Positions 1 through 8,568 of a stretch of DNA of 20,000 nucleotides are shown piece by piece (within the stretch, counting starts at the first letter, position 1; each line of letters starts with the position of its first letter). The position numbers and the translations under genes are program-made. The notes below the pieces were generated by a model, which had not been told where the DNA came from, searched no databases, and saw only the letters and a list, made by a program, of their open reading frames with translations. The stretch spans positions 25,001-45,000 of the forward strand of contig CAUYUJ010004563.1 of the NCBI GenBank assembly GCA_963575745.1, in the 5' to 3' direction. Source of the DNA: Prorocentrum cordatum (taxonomy: Eukaryota > Sar > Dinophyceae > Prorocentrales > Prorocentraceae).

Positions 1-570
1 AGAATATGCCATGCTTGCTGCGCCCTGGACGACCGTCACGGATAGCGGCCGCGGTGAGACCCCCCTGCGCACCCCCTATGGTGTCGAGAATGTGCAATGC
101 CTGGTGAAAGACCACTCCCATCGCACCCTCTATGATGTCCAGAGTATGCCATGCCTGCTGCGCCCTGGACGACTGTCACTGATAGCGGCCGCGGTGAGAA
201 CCCCCTGCGCACCTCCTATGGTGTCGAGAATATGCCATGCCTGCTGCGCCCTGGACGACCGTCACGGATAGCGGCCGCGGTGAGAGACCACCCCCTGCGC
301 ACGCTCTATGGCGTCGAGACTATGCCATGCTTGCTGCTCCCTGGACGACCGTCACGGTCAGCGGCCGCGGTGAGAGACACCCCCCTGCGCACCCCCTATG
401 GTGTCCAGAGTATGCCATGCCTGCTGTGCCCTGGACGGCCGTCGCGGATAGCGGCCGCGGTGAGAGACGCGCACCCCATGCACACACCCCACGGCGTCGA
501 GAATATGCCATGCCTGCTGCGCCCTGGACGACCATTACGGATGGCGCACCCCCTGCGCACTGCGCCCGAA
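1..570. repeat. Minisatellite array 1, about 86-93 bp units
   Basis: Seven tandem units begin near 1, 87, 141, 227, 317, 407 and 500. Each starts AGAATATGCCATGC or a variant, runs through CCCTGGACGACCGTCACGG and AGCGGCCGCGGTGAGA, and ends CCCCTATGGTGTCG. Unit 2 is only 54 bp and lacks the middle; unit 7 is truncated. The array probably continues to the left of the window. Because many units are near a multiple of three, several frames stay open and read as repeats such as MPCLLRPGRPSRIAAAVRD, but nothing suggests these are translated. Confidence 0.9.
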
Positions 571-1551
571 CTTACATCGGGGCCCCCTTGAGATGGGGCC
601 GGGGCCTTGCCGCCGCAACTTGTCAGGGAATGCCAGTCCGCGCGAGCAGGCGACGGCCTCCATTTTGCCCCATCCTGCGCTCCTCCTGCACGCGTTGAAC
701 ACCTGCATGTTGTCGCTCCACTTGTCCACGAAGTCCATCTCCTCGAGGTGCGCTGTCTGTTTCTCCCCCGCGTTATTCGCCGCCTTGTAGCCTCCCATCT
801 CGGGCATATCCTTCTCTTTCTCCTCAAACTACTTCTTGGCTGCCTTCAGCGCTTCTGCGTCGTTGACGTCCATGGCCGCGCACTTGTTCAGCAGGGCGTC
901 GCATTGTCCTTCGCGCCGCAAGGCCTTGGTCATGCATTCATCTGCTTAGCTGAAAGCTGCGAGGGCGCCCCCATTCATGTTGATGCCCTCCAGCAGTGCT
1001 TATGAGATCTCCATGGGCCTCTCCATGACCATCTGCTTCCCCTGGTTGCGAGACTTGTCCTGCGTTCCTTCCTCTGCCTCAATGAGCGCTTTCGCCGCCT
1101 GGATCTGCGCCGCGGAGTGACTGGGCTGCCGATGCAGCCCCATTCGCCTCTCTCTTTTGTTCTCGGCAGACTTGCTCTCTCGCGATGCACTGCACTCCTC
1201 CGTGCCTCTTTCTTCCTTGTCGCCCTTGATCCACTCCTCCTGCCTCAGCTCCAGCTCGCAGTCGATGCGCGCCCTCTTGAATTGACCTCCATTGCCTCCT
1301 TGTTCCTTTTCATTCCCAGGTGCATTCTTGGCGCGCCCCCCGCGATTCCCTATCATCTCGTAGTGCCCGAACCCCTTTGTTGCTGGCTGCTGCCCGCGAA
1401 AGCCGCCGGCAGCCCCGCGGTCTCGCGCTCCAAGAAAACCCCGCCAGCGCGCGACACTGCGCACCTGGGCCGTCGCAGAGCCAGATTGGCTGTGGGAGCC
1501 GACGATGATTGATGGAGGTTGCGGCGCGTTCCCATCTGCCCCGAAAATCAC
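535..1551 (-). pseudogene. Decayed coding frame with three in-frame stops, charged or coiled-coil-like
   Basis: A single minus-strand frame spans about 338 codons, broken by TAA at 1002-1000, TAA near 945 and TAG near 833. On both sides of each stop the reading is strongly protein-like: ALIEAEEGTQDKSRNQGKQM, ALLEGINMNGG, ADECMTKALRREGQCDALLN, KCAAMDVNDAEALKAAKK, FEEKEKDMPEMGGYKAANNA and LEEMDFVDKWSDNMQVFNAC. Codons are GC-rich at the third position, like STT3. The alternation of charged and Leu/Ala residues suggests helix or coiled coil. The final part (below about 570) reads into the minisatellite. It may be the tail of the decayed LINE or a separate dead gene. Confidence 0.45.
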
Positions 1552-2010
1552 GCAGCACTCTGCGTCGTGTTCCCATTGCCCTCAACGTCCGTGAACCATC
1601 TCCACGTCGTACGAGTGCTGCACAGCACGCAACATATCCCGCCAACCTTCTCTCCGCGCATGTAATGGAGCATGGGGGGGGGGGGGGGGTATCGCCGGCT
1701 ACAGACAGGGGCGGGGGGGGGGGGCGGCTGCTGCCAGGGGGGCCTCTTCCCACGGCGTTCCCCTGCAACTCCGCCCCCCATTCTGCTCGAAATTGCAGGG
1801 CCAGCTCGTATATCCTACCAGCTGGGGCAAAACGTCGTAGTTTAGAGAGACGCCCAACGCCCACGCGGATTGTCTCTGCTATCCTTCCACAGGGCGGCCC
1901 TCTCAGGACCCGACGCCGTCGGAGGTGCAGCGGAGATGCTCGTCTGCGACAGCCGCGGCCTGGCACTCCGCCCTGGGGTTCTGCGATCCTAGAGAACCTC
2001 GCCAGTGCAA
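1552..2010. other. No recognisable gene; poly-G tracts
   Basis: Frames in this stretch are open on both strands only because of GC richness, and none reads like a protein. The notable content is two G runs (16 G at 1674-1689 and about 12 G near 1711-1722). Confidence 0.4.
1674..1722 (+). repeat. Paired poly-G runs
   Basis: A run of 16 G is followed 20 bases later by GCG and about 12 more G. Such homopolymers can form quadruplexes and are prone to length error in assembly. Confidence 0.7.
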
Positions 2011-2866
2011 CTACCCCCTCCTTTCTCGACGGCGCCGACGCTGAAGTTCCCGTTCCACCGTCCTCTCCAGCTCCGACCCGGGCGCCGCTGACTGGGGCCC
2101 CCTGCCCCCCGCGGAGACCATCGGCACCCCCAGCGCCATCCTCGGGTTGTGGCCCGAGAACTGGTCCAGCATCGCCATAGCCTCTCCTTTCGTGCCCCTC
2201 GGTGGCGCTGCCTGAAATTGGTCGTCTCGTTGATTCCGATCTGGATATTGACTGAGCCCTCCTCCCAGAACTGCTGCTCGTCCTCGCCCGGGCCCCTTTC
2301 CTTGCTGCTGCGGGCCTCTTAACTCTCGCTGACCTGGCATATCTTGACCGTCTCTGCGACCATGGCCTGGCTGTACTCGCCGTTGCTGTTCACCATATTC
2401 AGAAAGCCGTTCAGCGGCCCATCGCCCTGTCAACCGACGCCGCCACTGCAGTGGGGCCGTCTTTCTGCCATTCCGACACTAGCTCCTGGATGTCCCCCAT
2501 GAAGGTCATACCCGCGCGGATGTCTGGCGGCCCCAGCGCGCGCCCCTTGCCTCCCTCCCTGACCTGGTTCCCGTATCCTGCCCCGCTGCCATCGACTTCC
2601 GAAACGCCCAACTGCTGACTGGCATGAGAAAGAAATGCGAAGTCACGCGGCTCGCACCCCTCACCTTTGCCGCTGCGCGGGCGCGCGGGGGGGGGGATCG
2701 CTGGTGTCAATTGATGCATCTTCTGAGATCGTACCCCTCGTAATCCCCCGCTGCCCGCGGCTGCCAGCGGGGGGGTCTGCGCCCCTCCCCGCCCCCGCTG
2801 CCGCCCCTTGTTGCGGCCGCGGCCGCGGGCGGGCTCGACCCGCGCCAAGGCCCCTTCCGTTGCCAT
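2011..2866 (-). pseudogene. Decayed charged tail, two frames joined by one frameshift
   Basis: The upper frame (2866-2411) passes through a GRGRNKGRQRGRGG stretch and then FMGDIQELVSEWQKDGPTAV AASVDRAMGR, then stop. The lower frame overlaps at 2433-2411 and continues WAAERLSEYGEQQRRVQPG, QQQGKGPGRGRAAVLGGG and GTKGEAMAMLDQFSGHNPRM. One indel in the 23-nt overlap restores a single reading. The Gly-Lys-Arg-Gln-rich composition resembles nucleic-acid-binding tails of retroelement proteins. The family is not otherwise recognised, and a separate gene cannot be excluded. Confidence 0.35.
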
Positions 2867-3260
2867 CTGGCCCTCGCCTTTGCCGTCGCCGCCCTTGTAG
2901 TGCCTCGGCTATCCTTATCCTTCCAGCTCCGCGTCTGGCCCCTCTCGCGCAGGGGTTGCTCCGCTGTGGAATCGCCATCTTGCGCGCGGCGCAGGCCAAG
3001 GCGGCGGCAGCGCGCGCGCATCTGAAGGCCACCCAAACGATGGAGCCCGAACACCACAAAGGGCGCAACCTAGGGAAGGACTCTCTTGGACAGGGTGATA
3101 CCAACAACTTCTGCGGTTGCCGCAAACCCCGCGACTCTCAGCGGCCCTCATGACATGGTTGGTCATATTCTTTTGGTCGCTTACGAGCTCAGGCACCACT
3201 GACATTGGTTTGTTACCACTAGGCTGGGGATCAGTGGCAGACAATTGCGCGCCGCTCTCC
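2867..3260 (-). pseudogene. Degenerate zinc-finger segment of the same decayed element
   Basis: Minus strand at 3210-3192 reads NQCQWCL and then shifts frame to [20 protein letters not shown] (3191-3132), followed by C. Together they give C-x2-C, about 11 residues, H, about 9 residues, C: a C2HC finger of the kind seen near the C-terminus of dinoflagellate LINE proteins. It continues [17 protein letters not shown] and [16 protein letters not shown], a possible second C-x2-C pair. Below about 3050 all three frames are open and basic (for example KARARWQRKGPWRG), so the true frame cannot be chosen. The finger needs one frameshift to read through, so it is not functional as it stands. Confidence 0.35.
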
Positions 3261-3317
3261 CGCGCGCTGCCAATGCCGCCGCCGCAGTGAAATTCGCCCC
3301 GCACCTGCCCCCCCAAA

Positions 3318-3318
<1 letters not shown>

Positions 3319-3400
<82 letters not shown>

Positions 3401-3411
3401 ACACACACACA

Positions 3412-3457
<46 letters not shown>

Positions 3458-3543
3458 CACGCACACGCATACACGCACACACGCACACACGCACACACGC
3501 ACGCACGCACGCACGCACGCACGCGCACGCACCAACACACACA

Positions 3544-3574
<31 letters not shown>

Positions 3575-3629
3575 CACACACAAACCACCACCACCACCAC
3601 CACCACCACGCCCACCACCACCACACACA

Positions 3630-3663
<34 letters not shown>

Positions 3664-3734
3664 GACAAACCCACACACACAAACACACAATCACACACAC
3701 ACACACGCACGCACGCACGCACGCACACACAATG

Positions 3735-3765
<31 letters not shown>

Positions 3766-3774
3766 CGCGCGCGC
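3319..3774. repeat. Compound (AC)n microsatellite, about 455 bp
   Basis: Mostly (AC)n, with (CACG)n sub-blocks at about 3490-3532 and 3705-3726, a (CCA)n block at about 3585-3625 and scattered ACAAAC and ACAGAC variants. The order (CACG)n then (AC)n occurs twice, suggesting internal duplication. It lies between the post-RT remnant and the zinc-finger remnant of the decayed LINE. Long frames read across it on both strands (Thr-His or Cys-Val repeats) are artefacts of the repeat. Confidence 0.97.
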
Positions 3775-3814
3775 ACCCGACCCCACCCCCCCAGCCACAC
3801 CAGCACTGAGCGAA

Positions 3815-4577
3815 TAACTCCTCCCGCCACTGTTTCTGGTGGCTTGGTATCCCAGGTGCGCGCTGCATGTCGTAGTATGCTGGGGCATGTTCCAACCCGC
3901 GCTTCCCAGTCGACCGTGCCATTCTAAAACATTGAGATATCAGACTGCGTCTGAAAGCAGCAGCCTGCCGCGCCCTCGCCGACCAAAGCCAGCGCTTGAA
4001 ATCCCTGGCCACCTGCTTTCCCCAAGGCGTGGACGTCTCACGTACCCACCTAATGTCCAATATCCTAACATCGCTGGGGCGGTCCAAATTCGACCATCCA
4101 AATACAGCTGCAAATGCACTGCCCTCCGGGTGTCTCGCCCACTGCCTGTGCCAGCGTAGTCTGCGCATCCCCATCGCTGCAGCACAACGCGGCATCCTCC
4201 ATGTTTTGAACCTCTTTGTCGGCGTAGAACCTGGTCGTACCATCCTCTTGAGTCCAACTCATTATACCTCCAGCCCTTCGCCTCGAAAGAATTGCCATAG
4301 TACTGTCGGCGCACCTTGGCGGCGGCCTCTGATACAAGTGCCGCGGGCCAACTGGAGCCCGCGCCCGATGCAAACACCTGGAACAGATCCTTTTATATTT
4401 TGTCGGTGGTATCTGAAAACCAGAAGCATCCACATTGCCTGCGGGCTATCTGCATAGCCTCACATCTCCTCCCGATCCCCCCCCCCCCGCGTAACCCTGA
4501 TCCCCTGGTGGGTAGCGGCCCAGTACTCGCATCTCCCTCGTCGGCGTGCCCTTGGAAGGCGTTTCTTTATGTTCGGC
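3815..4577 (-). pseudogene. Post-RT C-terminal domain of decayed LINE ORF2, split by frameshifts
   Basis: Immediately beyond the palindromic block the minus strand resumes with KGTPTREMRVLGRY (about 4550-4512) and a GGGGSGG stretch, then an FWF motif near 4420. Next come [25 protein letters not shown] in a second frame (about 4335-4258) and [35 protein letters not shown] in a third (4198-4094). It ends [14 protein letters not shown] and [14 protein letters not shown]. The order RYLG-like, FW, then RMPR...RRLRW...ARHP...AxFG is one I recognise from the C-terminal part of dinoflagellate LINE ORF2 products. At least two frameshifts and several stops show decay. It appears to continue the 6109-6414 fragment with the block spliced in between. 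Confidence 0.45.
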
Positions 4578-4637
4578 GATGACGGGCGTCATGGGATGGG
4601 GGGGGCGGAGGGGGGCATGACGCGACGCCCCCCCCCC
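4578..4637 (+). repeat. Left terminal inverted repeat of the palindromic block
   Basis: GATGACGGGCGTCATG, then a G-rich run, then CATGACGCGACG and a C-run. It matches the inverse of 6051-6108, except that the intervening G/C-rich run lies in the opposite orientation. Confidence 0.6.
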
Positions 4638-4674
4638 GCCGCGCGGCTCCGGCATCACAGCCGCGCCCGCGCGC

Positions 4675-4718
4675 ACGACGCAACGAGCGACGAGCGACGA
4701 GCGACGACGACGACGCGA
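4675..4718 (+). repeat. (GACGAGC)n/(GAC)n tract, copy 1
   Basis: GAGCGACGAGCGACGAGCGA followed by (CGA)n. Together with the preceding CCGCGCCCGCGCGC it is a direct repeat of 5860-5964 (CCGCGTCCGCGCGCGCGACG then GAGCGACGAGC). Confidence 0.75.
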
Positions 4719-4721
4719 GCA

Positions 4722-5035
4722 GCATGTAAGTGGCGATCTGCCCATTGCGCCTGCGTGCGCCACAACGCTCGCGCGCGCCACGAAGCGCGCGTGCACCACA
4801 ACGCCTGCGTACACCGCAACAGCCGTGCGCAACGCATCGCCCGCGTATACCACATTACTTGGGGGAACTACAGCGCCGGTGTACACGCACCGCAGCAACC
4901 ATGCGCAAAGCAACGCCTGTGTACACCGCAGTGCTTGCGTGCACCGCAGCGCCTGTGCACGCCACAGCGTCTGTCTACACCACAGCATCCGCGTGCAACG
5001 CAGCGCTGGCGCACACCACAATGCCTGCGCGCATA
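4722..5035 (+). repeat. 18-bp minisatellite, forward arm of inverted arrays
   Basis: After the lead-in GCATGTAAGTGGCGATCTGC, degenerate 18-bp units follow with consensus CACCRCARYGCCTGYGYR, clearest at 4917-5030. The same lead-in and units occur inverted at 5446-5740. Some frames read a six-residue repeat of the type VHRSAC. Confidence 0.8.
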
Positions 5036-5445
5036 GGACAAGTAGAGGGAGCATGCGCGTCAGGTTCCGATGCGGACAACTAAACGCCGCGCCAAAAAAG
5101 TTCTGATAATCGAATGCGACGTTTTTCCCTCGCCCCTCCTCCTCCACCTCCCCCCCTCCTCCTCGTCCTCCCTTTTCCTCCTTCTTGCCCACTGTCGCGC
5201 GGCTTGGCGATGCAGCGCACGTGCGCACCTCAGCGTGCACCGCAGACTGGTCGATTGAATCGGGCCGCTTGGTTCTCGGACGGCCAGTTTAGCTGGAGCC
5301 CCCTGGGCGCAAATCGGAGTCAGGGTGACGCGGGCGGACTCGGGGGGGCTCGTAGATTCCAGCGGCGCCATTCTCTGGAATCCACGCGCGCTCCATTCTG
5401 TCACAAGGATTCCTTCTGAAATTCTATACACAATAATGGTACTGT

Positions 5446-5740
5446 GCTGCGCGCGGCTGATGTGGTGCACGCAGGCGCCGCGGCGTACGCAGGCACTGCA
5501 ATGCACGCAGGCATTGCGATGTACACTGGTGCTGTGTTGTGCACGGCTGATGTGGTGCACGGAGGCGCTGTGGTGCACACAGGAGCTGGTGTGCCCGCAG
5601 GCACGGCGGCGCAAACTGACGCTGTATTGCACGCGGCTGCTGTGGTGTACATCGGCGGTGCGGTGTACACAGGCGCTGCGGTGCACGCAGGCGCTGTGAT
5701 GTACACAGGCGTTGTGGTGCATATCGCCACCTACATGTTC
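5446..5740 (-). repeat. 18-bp minisatellite, inverted arm
   Basis: The minus strand starts GAACATGTAGGTGGCGATATG and continues CACCACAACGCCTGTGTA and further 18-bp units. It pairs imperfectly with 4722-5035 across a spacer of about 410 bp. That spacer (5036-5445) holds a pyrimidine-rich stretch (5120-5190) and no recognised gene. Confidence 0.8.
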
Positions 5741-5879
5741 GTGCTACCTGTCCTCCGTCATTCCTGACCATTCCCAAACGCCGCCAGCGCGAAACGTGAC
5801 GTCATCGGCCCCCTCCCCCCCAGATGATTGCCGTCATCGGCCCGGACTTAAAAACAAGCTCCAGCCGCGTCCGCGCGCG

Positions 5880-5925
5880 CGACGACGATGAGCGACGAGC
5901 GACGAGACACTAGCGACGACGACGA

Positions 5926-5964
<39 letters not shown>
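5880..5964 (+). repeat. (GAC)n tract, copy 2
   Basis: GACGATGAGCGACGAGCGAC then near-pure (GAC)n to 5964. It is followed by short repeats of TAYGCGGACWCC at 5980-6015. Confidence 0.85.
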
Positions 5965-5965
<1 letters not shown>

Positions 5966-6050
5966 CTGCGGACCAGACGCCTATGCGGACTCCTACGCGG
6001 ACACCTACGCGGATCCCAATGCGCACGGCGGCAGTGCCCGGAGCGCACTG

Positions 6051-6108
6051 GGGGGGGGAGCGTTACGTCATAGGGGGGGTGGGAGCGGGGGCCATGACGC
6101 CCGTCATG
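6051..6108 (-). repeat. Right terminal inverted repeat of the palindromic block
   Basis: Read on the minus strand it gives CATGACGGGCGTCATGG, a C-rich run, then TATGACGTAACGCT and a C-run, paralleling 4578-4637. Confidence 0.6.
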
Positions 6109-6414
6109 CCCCAAGCAAAAAAGAAATGGCCTCTTGAGCTCCTTTGCCCTTTGCAGCTGTCGCGCGGTCCCATCTCGCCCTGGGCCTCGCAGGAAAACCA
6201 AACGGTTGGTTTTGGCTGTGCGATCCGAGATCACCTCGCTTTCGCCAAGAGCTGACTGGTGCTCCGGGATGTCCTCGCTAAGTCCCGTCACCTGGGTAGG
6301 CGGGCCCGGCTGAACCACCGCTTGGATCTTGGTGCTGTCGTCCATGAACACGTTGAGCGAGAGGTCGTGCACCTGGGCTGTAACCGGGCCCAACGCACCA
6401 TGCGCTGTCAGCAT
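6109..6414 (-). pseudogene. Reverse-transcriptase palm remnant with FMDD motif
   Basis: The minus-strand frame reads GPVTAQVHDLSLNVFMDDST, with FMDD at 6348-6337, followed by about 45 residues and then RTAKTNRLVFLRGPG. This fits RT motif C (F/Y-x-D-D) followed by the motif D/E area of LINE reverse transcriptases, where a Lys/Asn and a hydrophobic VxF segment come next. The reading continues to RAKELKRPFLFCLG and stops making sense exactly at the outer end of the palindromic block (6108). Upstream, the frame shifts at about 6420-6540 before joining the rest of the RT region. It is short and degenerate, so the assignment depends on the neighbouring remnants. Confidence 0.42.
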
Positions 6415-6467
6415 ATCCCCCCCCCCGCTCTCCCGCGCGCCATTGGCCCGCGTGCAATTTGTAAGTA

Positions 6468-7505
6468 TCAGTGAGTTGCAGCGGGCACAGAGACAAAAAA
6501 CAATTGCGCTCCCTGAGTAGTCGGCGCGTGTAGCCAGTCATCGGCGCATTCCATACTCATCGATGCGTAGTTGATCGCCTCGACGGCGACATGCAAGTCC
6601 TCTTTCTTTGATGTCGCGAAAACCGATACCAGGAGGAGGCTCCGCTCTGCGATCGCGAAAGCGTTGGCGCTGTCGTAATGACTGGCAACGAAACTTACCC
6701 ATGCAGGTTTATTTCTCCCTCGCGTCGCTTCGGCGCATGCAATAATGTTCTCCTCTGCGTCGCGGCCCTCCCGGTGCCCAGCATGGGTGTTTCGGAGCTC
6801 CCCCTCTGCGATGCGCCCCCTCGTCAAAAGCCATTCCCACATAGCATCGAGCACGCGCAACTCCCCCCCTCCATTCCCCTGTTTGTTATTGCCTTTCTCT
6901 GCAGAGAATGAAATCGATCCGCGCCAATCCAGCGGCGTTGCCTGGGATTGGCGACACATAGTGAGGCTGTGCTCCAGATTGTGCCTGCGCCTCATATTCT
7001 CGTCTGCGTCCATGACTGTCGGCACCAGCCCAGCTATCTCGTATCTTCCCAAATGGTGTATTTTTTTCTATTCGCCCTCAACGCTTCCCCATCGTCGGCT
7101 CTTTCCGTTTTGCCCAGCGCATGCCCCGTTTCTCCTGGGGAATCGCCCTTCCCACCCTGTGCGTGTGGAGTGAGCTGCGATTATCAAAGTCCTCCTCGTG
7201 GCCGCGTAGCTCCGCCGCCCGCACCTTCTGCCCTCCAGTTTCTTGCTCAACTGCTCAGGTCCTTCAGGTTGGCCGCGGGGCCCAGCGTTGCCCAGGCAAG
7301 TCCCACTGTTACCCCCCGCGGGGAAAGCTCTCCTCTGCGCCGCTTCCCTGTAGCACTTCAGCATGCCCCTTCTGCCCCTCTCTGCCTGCGCCTTCAGATC
7401 ACCACCCACTGGTGACGGCATTTGGTCGCGATCACCTCGTCGCGCTCCTTCCCGCGCCCTTCTGGGCCCACCGGCTCTGCTGCAAGCCCCCCTCCGCGAG
7501 GGCAC
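6468..7505 (-). pseudogene. Decayed coding frame, probably N-terminal RT region
   Basis: One minus-strand frame runs 1038 nt with a single internal stop (TAG at 7070-7068). Protein-like stretches include LKAQAERGRRGMLKCYREAA, ENMRRRHNLEHSLTMCRQSQ, VLDAMWEWLLTRGRIAEGEL, NKPAWVSFVASHYDSANAFA and KEDLHVAVEAINYASMSMEC. Composition is balanced, unlike the Pro/Arg/Ala mixtures read from other frames here. I cannot match RT motifs A or B with certainty. The placement rests on position: it lies between the endonuclease-like fragment upstream and the FMDD fragment downstream on the same strand. It could be another decayed gene. Confidence 0.35.
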
Positions 7506-8154
7506 CCCCCCCGAGCGTCTTAGCCATCCCTCTGCGCTCCGCCAAGTTCGCGCTGAGAAGTGGCGCCTCTTTTTTGGTTCTCTTCCATTCTCTGATATAT
7601 TTTACCCGGCGCCTGTGCATCTCGCTGAATTTGTTGTTCTCGCACGCCCCCCACATCCCCTCTGCCCGCCGTTTTCTCTCGGCTTCCAAATATGCCACAT
7701 GCTTCCGCGGCGCATTTTGCATCTGCTTCAGCTCCTCCTTGACCCCGTCAAATCTGCCATGCGAGTCTGACCCCGGCATGTCCGCTCTCAGATTCACCCT
7801 TCCTGCCAGTAGGGACTCCCTGAGCAGCTGGAAGGCAGCCGCCCCCCTGTCCTCCTGCTTCTTCTTCGCTGGGAATAGTTATATCATTTTTGTGTTTTCT
7901 TCTTCTTCTTTTTTCCTGAATGCGTCGCCCCATTTCTTCCACGTCTGATCTGCTGCCGGTCGGCCCTAAAGCCCCCCCCACTGTTCCTGCGCCGTTCGCC
8001 CCCCAGGGTTTGCACTCCGAGATGACCTCGCGAACGCCCCCCCCTTCCGGGCATCTGGCATGGCCCTCCTGGAACGCGCTCCAAGATGACCTCGCCGATG
8101 CTTCTCCCGGAGGTTCTGCAGCGCCCGCCTGGGTCGCACTCCGAGATGACCTCG
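7432..8154 (-). pseudogene. Decayed linker between endonuclease-like and RT-like remnants
   Basis: Two overlapping minus-strand frames read as one broken coding stretch. Frame one (down to 7748) ends shortly after GRKGESESG. Frame two starts near 7797 and reads VKEELKQMQNAPRKHVAYLE, then ERKRRAEGMWGACENNKFSE, then HRRRVKYIREWKRTKKE. It is highly charged and helical-looking, like the Arg/Lys-rich connector between EN and RT in LINE ORF2 proteins. The frames overlap at about 7748-7797, so one indel explains the switch. Upstream part of the linker lies in the 60-bp repeats at 8012-8190. No catalytic motif is visible and no function is claimed. Confidence 0.35.
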
Positions 8155-8190
8155 CTAATGCTTCTCTCCTGGCTGCTGGGGCGCAGTAGT
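8012..8190. repeat. Three tandem units of about 60 bp in the LINE linker
   Basis: Units begin GCACTCCGAGATGACCTCGC (8012), GCGCTCCAAGATGACCTCGC (8076) and GCACTCCGAGATGACCTCGC (8136), 64 and 60 bp apart. On the minus strand they give a repeated 20-residue unit containing (S/G)EVIxE. A related sequence, GCGATCCGAGATCACCTCGC, occurs at 6220-6239. Confidence 0.75.
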
Positions 8191-8568
8191 CTTCAGGCGG
8201 CGCTCGACATCCCCCGAGAATTCCACCCTCGAGCGCCCTTTCCGCGAGAACTCCACCATCATGTTGCGGCCCGCGCATTTGTCTGCCCGCCGTCGTCTTT
8301 GCCTGCTCGAAAAATGCGACTGACGTTCCACTCCGATGTCGATGCCCAAAGAGATATAGTCCCCATGTCCTGTCGCTTTGATTTGCTGCAGCGTTCTTGC
8401 CGCCCCTCTCAATGCTCCGCGTCTTCGCGCGCGTGCTATGGCCCCCGTCGGCATCGCAATGTGATCGATCTTGCTCGCCCGCATCTCGTCGTCCGTGACG
8501 CAATAATTAGTTGGTCCACAATCGAAGAAGGCGGCGACCGCTGACAATAGGCCGCGCCGCGGACACAA
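8155..8568 (-). pseudogene. Decayed LINE endonuclease-like C-terminus
   Basis: The minus-strand frame contains ASKIDHIAMP (SKIDHI at 8475-8458). About 30 residues later comes GHGDYISLGIDI (8370-8335). The pair resembles the end of AP-endonuclease-type (EEP) domains of non-LTR retrotransposons, S-R-I-D-x-I followed by S/G-D-H-x-P-L. In that family the His of the D-H pair is catalytic; here it reads Tyr, one base change from His. Between them is an Arg/Ala-rich stretch ending RTLQQIKATG. The tail RKGRSRVEFSGDVERRLK leads toward the linker, after which the frame is lost. The N-terminal half of the endonuclease is not recognisable upstream. This is family-pattern recognition only. Confidence 0.42.

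Larger units (their letters stand above)
4578..6108. mobile_element. Palindromic (foldback-like) block inserted in the decayed LINE
   Basis: The block starts with GATGACGGGCGTCATG (4578-4593) and ends with its near-exact inverse (6093-6108), 15 of 16 matching. A second inner pair (ATGACGYRACGCY plus C-run, 4617-4636 and inverse at 6052-6071) extends the terminal inverted repeats to about 60 bp. Inside are two arrays of an 18-bp repeat in opposite orientation (4722-5035 and 5446-5740) around a spacer. (GAC)-rich stretches flank them. A partial third copy of the end sequence (TGACGTCATCGGCCCCC ... CGTCATCGG) lies at 5798-5843. No transposase frame is visible and no target-site duplication is obvious. 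The LINE reading stops at one edge and resumes at the other, which supports insertion. It could be a non-autonomous foldback element. Confidence 0.45.

Noticed and set aside
1-570. CRISPR-like regular spacing in array 1
   Set aside because: The whole unit of about 90 bp repeats; there are no unique spacers between short identical repeats.
3181-4243. Long Cys-Val or Thr-His frames across the AC repeat on both strands
   Set aside because: Dinucleotide repeats are open in every frame; the frames have no homology inside the repeat and differ completely on either side.
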